Assembly (NCBI GenBank): GCA_017934745.1
Contig: JAGBIY010000027.1
Span: 1 to 64,000 of the forward strand
Source: Treponema sp.
GTDB lineage: Bacteria > Spirochaetota > Spirochaetia > Treponematales > Treponemataceae
Reading direction: 5' to 3'
DNA: 64,000 nt
The notes beneath the pieces were generated by a model. That model had not been told where the DNA came from. It worked only from the letters and a program-made list of their open reading frames with translations, and searched no databases. The translations under genes were made by a program, and so were the position numbers. Shown here in pieces: positions 17,403-24,814 of the stretch. Each line of letters opens with the position of its first letter. Position 1 is the first letter of the stretch.

Positions 17403-17917
17403 AAAAAATATTTTTGACTTTGTACTTTGTCTTTGATTTTCTCATGTCGCTTTTCCCGATTGCGTTCTTTTTGTATCGTGCTTGGGACAACCGAAACACT
17501 TTTCTTATTGCAGGCAATTGGAGCATTATGTATTTCTTGGCGCTCTACCTTTTGCTCACTTCAGTTGTTGGGATTGTGCTTTCAAAAAAGAAAAATCTGG
17601 ACGACGAAAACCTGACCGTTTCAAAAAACTGGCTTTTGCCGATTTACATAGTGAACGTTATCGGTGCTTTTTTCTTGGTGTTTCCGTTTTGCATCGCGTT
17701 CGATTATCTTTTCAAAAAGCAGTTTGACGTTTTTGCAGTGGGCTTTTCGATTTTGGTTTGTGAAATTTTGCTCTTGCGCGGTCAGGTGAAATGGCAGCGT
17801 GCCGTTTTGTGCGAAAAATCATTGCCGCGCGTTTTGAAATATTTTGTCTGCCTTTCAAACCCGCTCAGAGTGGGCGCTGCAATGCTTTTCCTTTTTGCAC
17901 TGATTTTGCCGATATGA
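17399..17917 (+). CDS. Hypothetical inner-membrane protein
   Basis: This 172-residue protein has about five hydrophobic segments: residues 5-25, 40-62, 78-102, 108-125 and 155-172. Short Lys-rich loops such as SKKKNLDDENL lie between them. No transporter or enzyme motif is recognised. It overlaps the upstream chimeric gene by 4 bp and is probably co-translated with it. Confidence 0.6.
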   Translation: MKKIFLTLYFVFDFLMSLFPIAFFLYRAWDNRNTFLIAGNWSIMYFLALYLLLTSVVGIVLSKKKNLDDENLTVSKNWLLPIYIVNVIGAFFLVFPFCIAFDYLFKKQFDVFAVGFSILVCEILLLRGQVKWQRAVLCEKSLPRVLKYFVCLSNPLRVGAAMLFLFALILPI

Positions 17918-17941
17918 TAATTTTGCCTTTGGAGAAAGAAT

Positions 17942-18426
17942 ATGAAAAAACTCACTTTAGCATTGATTTGCACTTTTAACATGCTTTTGCTTGCGGGCTG
18001 TGCGACTTTACATTCACCGACTCGGCGGAGTCGTTTTTCAAGAGCGAAAATATGAACTTTCCGCTGAACATCGTTCTTCCAAAAGAAGTTTCAGACGTTG
18101 CGCAAGGTCCTGTGGAGCGCTATTTGAGCGAAGAAAAGCAAGCCGACATAAAAAAGTTTTCCCAGCACATAAAAAATACGCTCACATTTGAAAATTGCAA
18201 ACCGTGGAGCAAAAATGCCGTTGCCTTCGAGATTTGCGACTTCGGGATTTACGCGGAGTCCGACGGCAGAAAATTCTTTTGCATGAGCGTGGACGCGTAT
18301 TTTGACGGAGCTGAAATTGAAAAGTTTGACAGAAGAGTCCGCGTCGGAAAGCACGATGTTTCGGCTCTGCACAACGTTCTGCTTTTTGATTACGACACTT
18401 TAGAAGAAATCGGCTGGGTGTATTAG
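17942..18426 (+). pseudogene. Lipoprotein gene broken by a 2-bp frameshift
   Basis: The ATG at 17942 opens a lipoprotein signal (MKKLTLALICTFNMLLLAGC), then reads junk and stops after 37 codons. The other frame carries DFTFTDSAESFFKSENMNFP and continues as good protein to 18426. The two join perfectly if one TG is removed from CTGTGCG near 18000, restoring LLLAGC-DFTFTD. The intact product would have been a lipoprotein of about 160 residues. The ATG at 18052 overlaps the early stop, so a cytoplasmic fragment could still be made. Confidence 0.7.
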
Positions 18427-18430
18427 GGCT

Positions 18431-18650
18431 TTCCTTACCATAAAGAAAGCTGCAATTCCCAAAAACGGCGTTCCTTGTTTTAAGAAAATGCAGATTTGCA
18501 GAAAGCCAGAAATCCTTATTTTAAGGAAAACCACCCTTGCAAAAGTTAACGTTCCTTATTTTGAGGATTTGCGGTTTTCCAAAAAGCCAACGTTCCTTAC
18601 GATAAGGATTGCCCACTTTTTAAAAAGTCAGAATCCTTACGATGAGGAAA
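18431..18650 (+). repeat. Six-unit array of 18-bp palindromes every 40-41 bp
   Basis: Units start at 18431, 18471, 18512, 18552, 18593 and 18633, a strikingly regular 40-41-bp period. Each is an imperfect inverted repeat of the form WTCCTTNNNNTAAGGAWW. The 22-23-bp stretches between them also resemble each other, most with a TTTTxxAAAAAG core. No gene is present between the lipoprotein stop at 18426 and the ATG at 18723, so this array fills that gap. Confidence 0.85.
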
Positions 18651-18722
18651 GACGGTCTTTGCGGTGGTTGAGGATGTTGAAAACATCTGTCAGCCTGTTT
18701 TAGCACGACAAACGGAGGAAAA

Positions 18723-19019
18723 ATGAGCATTTCTGAGATTCAAGGCAGAATCAAAAAAACAGCCGTCCTGCTTTATGGCGGAATTTCCGAGTACAAAGCA
18801 TATATCTGCTCTTCCAGCATCATGCACGGAACAGGTGACTGTGAAGACGGTTCGGAAATCGCTGAGGACAAAGAAATCGACTGCTTCGCACTTTATTTTT
18901 CGGATTTGAGGGACAAAAACGTCATTTGCGCGCTCGGCGGTGAATATGAGAGAATTGAGGACGCGATTAGAGCCGTTGAAAACTATGAAGGATTCTTAAA
19001 ATGGGAAACACTTTTATAA
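18723..19019 (+). CDS. Small hypothetical protein
   Basis: This 98-residue soluble protein has a strong ribosome site (GGAGGAA). Residues 25-50 contain HGTGDCEDGSEIAEDKE, and a strand-rich middle (IDCFALYFSDL) precedes a C-terminal helix. No family is recognised; the size and context resemble orphan immunity proteins. The 18 bp before the ATG are shared with the decayed gene at 19576. The C-terminus overlaps the next lipoprotein by 19 bp. Confidence 0.55.
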   Translation: MSISEIQGRIKKTAVLLYGGISEYKAYICSSSIMHGTGDCEDGSEIAEDKEIDCFALYFSDLRDKNVICALGGEYERIEDAIRAVENYEGFLKWETLL

Positions 19020-19459
19020 AATTTGCACTTTTTCTTTTTCTATTGACTCTTTTTAGCTGCAAGAATACGCAAAAAGAAAGCGTCAAAGCCGTCATCAGCG
19101 AATGTCGCGATGAAAAATCGTATCCGCTCGGCACGGACGACATTTCAGAACTCTCTGGAATGAGAGTTCAAGTTGAAAATGGGGCAGGGCTTTTGCTTTA
19201 TATTTTTGATTGTGAGAACGGCGGTCTTAAAGTTGACAGGTATCTTTGCGGGAGCGGGGTTGCGATTGCAGGGAAAAAAACTTTTTTCTGCCAGACGGAC
19301 GGCAATACGCTCAACATAAACGCTGACGAAAAACTCGTTTTGTCTGATGGCAGGCTTCACTATTTTTTCAAAGACGAGGAATTTAGAATAATTTCTGTTT
19401 ATTCTTCGTTTATGGAATCCCAGATTTATCTGTTCGACGAGATTTCGGAGGAGAAATGA
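19001..19459 (+). CDS. Putative lipoprotein
   Basis: The N-terminus is a lipoprotein signal peptide with lipobox LFSC at residues 17-20. The 130-residue mature part is acidic and beta-rich. No domain is recognised. It overlaps the upstream gene and is probably co-expressed with it. It is followed at once by a REP-like palindrome. Confidence 0.6.
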   Translation: MGNTFIKFALFLFLLTLFSCKNTQKESVKAVISECRDEKSYPLGTDDISELSGMRVQVENGAGLLLYIFDCENGGLKVDRYLCGSGVAIAGKKTFFCQTDGNTLNINADEKLVLSDGRLHYFFKDEEFRIISVYSSFMESQIYLFDEISEEK

Positions 19460-19483
19460 AGAACGCCGTCAGGGAAAGAGTAT

Positions 19484-19564
19484 TGTCACCCTGAACTCGT
19501 TTCGGAATCCATGCTTCGGCTTCGCTCAGCAAACATAGATGCTGAACAGAGTTCGGCGCGACAA
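19484..19564. repeat. REP-like palindromic element
   Basis: The ends form an imperfect inverted repeat: TGTCACCCTGAACTCGTTTC on the left, and TGTCGCGCCGAACTCTGTTC reading in from the right on the other strand. The centre contains TGCTTCGGCTTCGCTCAGC and a GATGCTGAA motif. It resembles the widespread bacterial intergenic palindrome ending in GTTCAGCATGACA. Its right end supplies the CGACAAACGGAGG leader shared with the gene at 18723. Confidence 0.65.
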
Positions 19565-19575
19565 ACGGAGGAAAA

Positions 19576-20145
19576 AATGTATGTGAAACTCATTCAGCCA
19601 AAAATGCTGCGACGACCGATGGACACTGACTTAAAAGCCAGAATGGCACCGCCTTTGGGGCTTCTTACAATCGTCAATATTCTAAAAGACAATCACAAAG
19701 TTGTTCTTGAAAATGAAAATATCGAAAAAATCAATTTTGACGACAAGCCTGATTTGGTCGGCATTTCGGTTATGGTTGATGTTCTGAACCGTTGGGATGC
19801 CGCGGTTTCAATAAATGTCGCGAACGACGGCGAGCTTTTGGATTTGATGAAAGAAGCTGGCTGCAAAAGTCTTTTCATCGGTTTTGAGAGCATAAATCCT
19901 TCGTCCATTTCAAACGTGCATAAAGTTCAGAACAACATCAAAAACTATGAGAACGCGATTTCCGAAATGTCTACAGCCTCAAAAATATTTTGAAGCGGCT
20001 TCCAGACTGCAAGGAGCAAAGGGCCGCTTATCTTACCTTCAACTTGTTTTATCGTAAATACGGAAAATTCACTGATTTTTTGTGTAAAATAATCTCATAC
20101 AAACTCGTCGGCAAAATTGCGCAGCTGGCAGGAAGATATTTATAG
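19576..20145 (+). pseudogene. Internally deleted B12-binding radical SAM gene
   Basis: Residues 1-70 (MYVKLIQPKMLRRP onward, PPLGLLTIVNIL, DLVGISVMVD) match the start of a B12-binding-domain radical SAM protein. The next block (LLDLMKEAGCKSLFIGFES) belongs to the radical SAM barrel far downstream. The CxxxCxxC iron-sulfur motif between them is gone. The frame stops at 19993, but a second frame continues with a plausible C-terminus (RAAYLTFNLFYRKYGKF) to 20145. At least one internal deletion and one frameshift are present; the product would be inactive. Confidence 0.75.
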
Positions 20146-20171
20146 CGGTTACAGATAAAAACGGAGGAGAA

Positions 20172-20657
20172 ATGAGCTTAAACCACGAATTTGTAATTGT
20201 TGGTGATTTGAATAAATCGAACTGGACTAATCTGACATCGGATTTTTTTGAAAACAAGGATACATTTGAGTATGTTTCCGTTCACGACGATTATATTTCA
20301 TACTTTGCGGATTTTATAAGATTTTTCACGATGCACAATCCGTGCAAAAACGAAGATGTAGAAGGCTTGTGCTATTATGGCGTTACAAAAATTCCTAATG
20401 AAAAATTGAGCGATGTTGTTAAATTCCTTGAACATCTTTTGGGAATTTTCACATTTGCACCTGATGAAATTCATCTAAAAGGGGAGTACATTACTGAATA
20501 TTCAGAAACGCCAAATGCCGCAGGGTATTATGAAGACGGACATTACGAGATTCTAAAAATCAGAAAAGAAAAAATGCTGAAAAAATTGCAATCTCTCATT
20601 AACTTGTTCACAAAAGCAAAGGTTGAAGACAAGTGCATAATGCACTGCGGAATTTAA
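20172..20657 (+). CDS. Small hypothetical protein
   Basis: This is a 161-residue soluble protein with CGGAGGAG before the ATG. It starts with strands (HEFVIVGDLNKSNW), has an aromatic middle (YISYFADFIRFF) and ends in an amphipathic Lys-rich helix and ITKA-like tail with Cys (KCIMHCGI). No family is recognised. It lies in a run of similarly sized unrelated proteins, which recalls immunity-protein arrays; that is inference. Confidence 0.55.
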   Translation: MSLNHEFVIVGDLNKSNWTNLTSDFFENKDTFEYVSVHDDYISYFADFIRFFTMHNPCKNEDVEGLCYYGVTKIPNEKLSDVVKFLEHLLGIFTFAPDEIHLKGEYITEYSETPNAAGYYEDGHYEILKIRKEKMLKKLQSLINLFTKAKVEDKCIMHCGI

Positions 20658-20710
20658 CTAAGAATCCGCGTTAGCGATGAATAAATCCGTTTTTTGCGGG
20701 TGAAAAACAA

Positions 20711-21121
20711 ATGATATACGATTTTGATTTGATAAAAAGTTTTTTGAGCGATTATGACTTAGAAATTGAGGAAGATGACGGAATGCTTTCTGTCAGGCTT
20801 TTTGACGACGTGCGCATGTATGTGTTCAACTGTCCCTCGGAGAATGACAACCGAATCACTTTTAGCGGTGCCTGGCATTGCCATGATGGTTTTTATTTTG
20901 ACAACAAGGACGGCTTTTACATAGAGTTTTCGTATCTTGATTTTCTTGAAGAGTTGGTTTCCGGGAACATCATTTTCTGCCTGCAATACATCGACGGCGA
21001 GCTGAAAGACATTTATCCGTACCACATAAAATATTTTGACGAGGAAGCATTGAAATATATGGGCGAAAACGAGGAACTTCGTCTGCGAAGATTTTTTGCC
21101 AAGAAGGTGAAAAACAAATGA
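20711..21121 (+). CDS. Small acidic hypothetical protein
   Basis: This is a 136-residue acidic, aromatic-rich protein (YDFDLIKSFLSDYDLEIEED, then GAWHCHDGFYFDNKDGFY). The composition and the strand-turn-strand pattern resemble immunity proteins of polymorphic toxins, but no specific Imm family can be named. Its stop overlaps the next ATG by 4 bp. Confidence 0.55.
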   Translation: MIYDFDLIKSFLSDYDLEIEEDDGMLSVRLFDDVRMYVFNCPSENDNRITFSGAWHCHDGFYFDNKDGFYIEFSYLDFLEELVSGNIIFCLQYIDGELKDIYPYHIKYFDEEALKYMGENEELRLRRFFAKKVKNK

Positions 21122-21582
21122 AGCTTACACCTGATTTGAAAAAAGAATTTATTGCTTCTCTGCAAAGACTAGCCGAATCAATCAATGTTGTAATTGCTTC
21201 GGATTATTACGATTACAATCAGCTTTCTGAAATTCATCGCACATATATTGAATATTGCAAAGCTTTTATGCAAATTGATGAGTTTTCAGAAATTACGCTC
21301 AATACTGAAATAAAGTTCCCGAAATTACTTTTTAAGTCAAATTGGGCGGGGAATCCAACTTTAAAAGAATACTTGCTTTTTGGAAAATATACCCAAAGAA
21401 ACTATTGGTTTGAAGGAAAATGTAAAATCATGCTGAATGAAATTAGTGAAAATTTGGAATTGATAGGATTTTGCCTAAGGAACGAAAATCTTAGCGATGG
21501 GAATGAGGTCTTAAAGATTTTGCAGGAAAAAATAATCAATCAATTGAATACAAAACGGAAAAAGAAATTTTTCTTCTTTTAA
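21118..21582 (+). CDS. Small helical hypothetical protein
   Basis: This is a 154-residue, mostly helical protein starting MKLTPDLKKEFIASLQRLAE and ending in a very basic-aromatic tail (KRKKKFFFF). It is coupled to the upstream gene by an ATGA overlap. No motif is recognised. The odd C-terminus may mark a truncated or frameshifted end, though nothing in the next bases extends it. Confidence 0.5.
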   Translation: MKLTPDLKKEFIASLQRLAESINVVIASDYYDYNQLSEIHRTYIEYCKAFMQIDEFSEITLNTEIKFPKLLFKSNWAGNPTLKEYLLFGKYTQRNYWFEGKCKIMLNEISENLELIGFCLRNENLSDGNEVLKILQEKIINQLNTKRKKKFFFF

Positions 21583-21588
21583 AGCCTT

Positions 21589-21647
21589 GCGGTGAATAAT
21601 TGTCTAATCACCGCAAAAAATGCGGTGAATAAATTGCTAATCTCCGC
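21589..21647 (+). promoter_or_regulatory. Paired 26-bp operators upstream of the Fic gene
   Basis: Two near-identical inverted repeats, GCGGTGA-N12-TCACCGC at 21589-21614 and GCGGTGA-N12-TCtCCGC at 21622-21647, sit 33 bp apart between the previous stop and the Fic ATG. The inner sequences are also alike (AATAATTGTCTAA and AATAAATTGCTAA). A dimeric regulator binding both sites is likely. The winged-helix tail of the Fic protein itself is a candidate. Confidence 0.7.
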
Positions 21648-21668
21648 ATAATTTTTTAGAATGCGACT

Positions 21669-22778
21669 ATGTATATCTACGAGTACGAAAATTGGCAGCA
21701 TTTTACTTATGATTCTCAAAAAATCTCCGGGCTTTTGGAATGTTGCCATATTTCACAGGGAAAGCTGCTTTCAAAAATGGAAGCATTGGGGCTTTCTCAA
21801 AAAGAAGACAAAATTCTTGAAAGTATTTCCGCTGATGTCATAAAATCCAGCGAAATAGAAGGATTCCTTCTCAATAACGAACAGGTCCGCTCTTCAATTG
21901 CCCGCCGCTTGGGGCTTAAAAAGCAAATCGCAGTCAACACGGACAGAAATGTTGATGCAGTTGTAGAAATGATGCTCGATGCCACGCAGAATTACCAAAA
22001 TCCTCTTACAAAAGAGCGTCTTTTTGCCTGGCACGCCTGCCTATTTCCGACTGGCTACAGCGGAATGAATAAAATCGAGGTGGCGCAGTATCGGTCGGGA
22101 GCGATGCAGGTTGTTTCAGGCGCAATCGGAATGGAAAAAGTTCATTATGAAGCCCCGGCTGCCGAAAAAATCCCAAAAGAAATGCAGGTTTTCTTGAACT
22201 GGCTCAACGAGAAGTCAAAATCAGGGGATTCGCTTGTAAACGTGGCGATTGCTCATTTGTGGTTCGTTACGCTTCACCCGTTTGAAGACGGAAACGGCCG
22301 GATCGCGCGAACGATTTCGGACATGATGCTTTGCCGGAGCGACCGAACGAATCTTCGTTTTTACAGCATGTCGAATCAGATTTCGCTCGACAAAAAAAAT
22401 TACTACGATGTTCTGGAACGCACCCAGCACGGCTCGCCCGACATTACAGAGTGGCTTGTCTGGTTTTTGGAGTGTCTGCAAAAAGCCCTTGATGAAAGCT
22501 GCATAGAGACGGAAAATGTCCTCAAAAAATACTCGTTCCGCAATAGGCTTTGCGGTGTTCAGCTCAACCCGCGTCAGACTCTCATGCTCGAAAAACTCAC
22601 CGACGGAAACTGGTTCGGTGTTCTCAATTCATCAAAGTGGGCAAAAATCGCAAAATGTTCCTCTGACACCGCCCTTCGCGACATCGCGGATTTGATAGAA
22701 AAAGGCGTGCTCGAAAAAGAGCCGACCGCCGGCGGAAGAAGCACGAACTATCGGTTGCGGGAAGAAGCGGAAAAATGA
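21669..22778 (+). CDS. Fic-family AMP-transferase with N-terminal inhibitory motif
   Basis: The catalytic Fic motif HPFEDGNGRIAR is intact at residues 203-214. The inhibitory helix motif (S/T)xxxE(G/N) is present as SSEIEG at 60-65, so the enzyme is of the class in which an N-terminal helix blocks ATP binding. A DUF4172-like N-terminal region precedes it. The C-terminal 80 residues look like a winged helix (KWAKIAKCSSDTALRDIADLIEKG), suited to DNA binding and autoregulation at the paired operators just upstream. Fic enzymes AMPylate or otherwise modify protein Tyr/Thr/Ser; the target here is unknown. It overlaps the next gene by 4 bp. Confidence 0.88.
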   Translation: MYIYEYENWQHFTYDSQKISGLLECCHISQGKLLSKMEALGLSQKEDKILESISADVIKSSEIEGFLLNNEQVRSSIARRLGLKKQIAVNTDRNVDAVVEMMLDATQNYQNPLTKERLFAWHACLFPTGYSGMNKIEVAQYRSGAMQVVSGAIGMEKVHYEAPAAEKIPKEMQVFLNWLNEKSKSGDSLVNVAIAHLWFVTLHPFEDGNGRIARTISDMMLCRSDRTNLRFYSMSNQISLDKKNYYDVLERTQHGSPDITEWLVWFLECLQKALDESCIETENVLKKYSFRNRLCGVQLNPRQTLMLEKLTDGNWFGVLNSSKWAKIAKCSSDTALRDIADLIEKGVLEKEPTAGGRSTNYRLREEAEK

Positions 22779-23044
22779 AAAATCTTTACGATTCAATTAC
22801 AGGACACTTTCCTGAATTCGACTTTGAAAAACGAGATTTTGCTTGGGCGGATTTCTTTACCGCAGGTGATGAGGAAGTTGAAAACTGGATTAAGTGGAAT
22901 CTTGATAATTATCAGAAATACGGATTTGGACTTTGGGCAGTCTGCCTAAAAGAAAGCAACGGAATGAAGTTTGCAAAAGCCTTTACAAAAACAGTTATGG
23001 GAAAGCTTGTGGAAGACGAAGTGCTTTATATGAAGGATTTGTGA
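22775..23044 (+). pseudogene. GNAT acetyltransferase with its centre deleted
   Basis: Residues 1-62 read like the N-terminal third of a GNAT protein (EVENWIKWNLDNYQKYGFGLWAVCLKE). Residues 63-89 (GMKFAKAFTKTVMGKLVEDE) match a typical GNAT C-terminal strand and tail. The acetyl-CoA-binding loop (R/QxxGxG/A) that should lie between them is absent, and the protein is 89 residues rather than about 170. The join is in frame. An acetyltransferase activity is not expected. Confidence 0.6.
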
Positions 23045-23052
23045 GGAAAAAT

Positions 23053-23295
23053 ATGGGAATAATAATTTTTGTTTTTTTAACCTGCTGTTTGGAAATATTT
23101 TTTATCTATAAAGATGCTTTAAGTCTTTATGAATTCAAGAAATTGCATCCAACGATAAATGAAATGCCGCCAATTGCGGACGCTTTGTGGGAATACGAAT
23201 CATGGTGTATGATGTCTCCGCCTGATAAAGTTCGCTTGCAAAACAAATTTTCAAGGCGCACCCATGCTGGAACAAAAGATGATAAACATATTTGA
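23053..23295 (+). pseudogene. Truncated membrane protein ending in repeat copy 2
   Basis: The ATG at 23053 follows an AGGAAAA site and opens a membrane helix (MGIIIFVFLTCCLEIFFIY) and a plausible soluble part (FKKLHPTINEMPPIADALW). The last 16 residues (FSRRTHAGTKDDKHI) are an out-of-frame reading of the 181-bp repeat, so the native C-terminus has been replaced. It overlaps the next gene by 32 bp in another frame. Confidence 0.55.
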
Positions 23296-23429
23296 AGCAG
23301 AATTGGAAAAAGGAACAGGAATTCCCTATCTATTGATAAAAGACGAAATAATAAAAGCCTCGCCAGAAGTTGATTCAATCATCGTGGACAACATTCTGAA
23401 CTGCAAGGCCTACGAATCACAATGCGAAG
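23249..23429 (+). repeat. 181-bp direct repeat, copy 2
   Basis: This is the partner of 17004-17184, same strand, no gaps, about seven differences, mostly near the 3' end. It encodes the first 55 residues of the following large protein. Confidence 0.85.
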
Positions 23430-24565
23430 GGCTGCGGGCTGAGTATATGTACTCGATAGTGAAAAACTATCACAACAAAGAAGCGGTCTTCAAAAAAGTT
23501 CTGCATTTTTTTGAAAAAATGACCGGCACCGATTGGGGCGAGCAGCAGACTTTCAGTTTTGTGTGCATCTTGGCGCAGGAAAAAATCGTTTTCAAAAAAA
23601 TCATCGTTGACAAAATCCGCTGGTACATTGAAAATGGAAAAGACGATTTGTATACGATTTACGATTTTGCGGAAAAAGAAGGACTTGAATCGGCCGAATT
23701 TGTCGCGCGGGAACTTGGAAAACTCCTTGAAAAAAATCCGAATCACAATTTGGCTTGTTATGACGGTTTTTTCAGCGATTTTCACAACAAAGAAGAAGTC
23801 CGCTCTTTTTTGCAGAAAAGCGATGACAATCATATAAAGCTTTATCTGCAGAACATTGAGGAACCCCGCGCTTTCAAGCCTTATAAAAGAAAATCTGCCG
23901 AAGAAATAATCGAAAATTTTTACAAGAAAAACAAATGGTATTATCTGATTCATTCCTGGCTCAAAAAAGCTGATGAAGATGAACTGAGGAAAATCGCAGA
24001 ATACGCTTTCCAATCTGAAAATGAGGAAATTAAATACAGGCTCATTTCAGCATTCGATGAAGTAAAAATTCCCGTTGATTACGAAATCCTCAAAAGCGAA
24101 TATCTGAAAGTCGAAAATCAAGATTTCAAAATCCAGATTTTGCAGGCGATGCTCCTTTTTGGAAAAAGCGAAGTCAAGGAATTGGTTTTTGATTTGGATT
24201 TTCGCAATTCCGATGTGCAGGAATTGTATATAAAAGCTCTTTGTATTTTTTATGATAAAAATGAAAATGGAATTTTGCTGGATAAAATAGACTGCCTTGA
24301 TGTTTATAGCTGCCATGATATTCTTCAATTTTTGATTGACAATGAAAATCTCAAAAATGATTTGGAATTCTATAAGAAAATTTTGAACAGGCTTTATCAA
24401 AAAAACAAATGCTCTCTGTGCAGAAAAGATATTTTTGACAGAATGGCAGAAAACGGCATTCTGGACAAAACCGTCTGCGAAGAAGCGATGTACGACTGCA
24501 ACAAGAACATCGCAGAAAAAGCGAAAGAAATTTTCAGATTTATGGCTGAAGATTTCAGGAGATGA
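23264..24565 (+). CDS. HEAT-like helical repeat protein
   Basis: This 433-residue protein is almost wholly helical, with repeating paired helices of roughly 30-40 residues (for example EDELRKIAEYAFQSENEEI, then YRLISAFDEVKIPVDYEIL) like HEAT or ARM repeats. The first 55 residues are the duplicated module shared with 17019, and here they join naturally to the rest, so this is probably the parental gene. A short Cys pair (CSLCRKD) lies near residue 385. A protein-binding or immunity-like role is possible but unproven. Confidence 0.6.
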   Translation: MLEQKMINIFEAELEKGTGIPYLLIKDEIIKASPEVDSIIVDNILNCKAYESQCEGLRAEYMYSIVKNYHNKEAVFKKVLHFFEKMTGTDWGEQQTFSFVCILAQEKIVFKKIIVDKIRWYIENGKDDLYTIYDFAEKEGLESAEFVARELGKLLEKNPNHNLACYDGFFSDFHNKEEVRSFLQKSDDNHIKLYLQNIEEPRAFKPYKRKSAEEIIENFYKKNKWYYLIHSWLKKADEDELRKIAEYAFQSENEEIKYRLISAFDEVKIPVDYEILKSEYLKVENQDFKIQILQAMLLFGKSEVKELVFDLDFRNSDVQELYIKALCIFYDKNENGILLDKIDCLDVYSCHDILQFLIDNENLKNDLEFYKKILNRLYQKNKCSLCRKDIFDRMAENGILDKTVCEEAMYDCNKNIAEKAKEIFRFMAEDFRR

Positions 24566-24814
24566 AACAATCTTTCCGATTCTGTCTTTGGTAATCTCGC
24601 CCTTTCCGTGGCATGGACTGTGGAAGTATCGCTTCCGTGACAAAATCGCTTCCGTGACAAAATCACATAATTTTTTTCCTGAGTGTGCTAAAATTGAGAG
24701 AAGCTTGTGAATTTGAAAGAACGCTCATGTTCCGCTAATCGTTTTTTCAAGTCCGCCGGTCAAGCGTCTGTTAAGATTCAATCAAGTGTTGATTATTTTT
24801 CCAAGGAGTAAAAA
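24566..24814 (+). other. Gap with 17-bp tandem repeat and small palindrome
   Basis: No gene is seen in these 249 bp. ATCGCTTCCGTGACAAA is repeated exactly in tandem at 24628-24644 and 24645-24661. A 15-bp palindrome (AATCAA-GTG-TTGATT) lies at 24780-24794, 9 bp before the AAGGAG site of the next gene, and could be an operator for it. Confidence 0.5.

Noticed and set aside
18431..18650. Possible CRISPR array
   Set aside because: Units are 18 bp and diverged, spacers are similar to each other, and no cas gene is present. A diverged tandem repeat fits better.
16904..24566. Integron cassette array
   Set aside because: No GTTRRRY/RYYYAAC attC pairs were found between the genes and no integrase is in the window.
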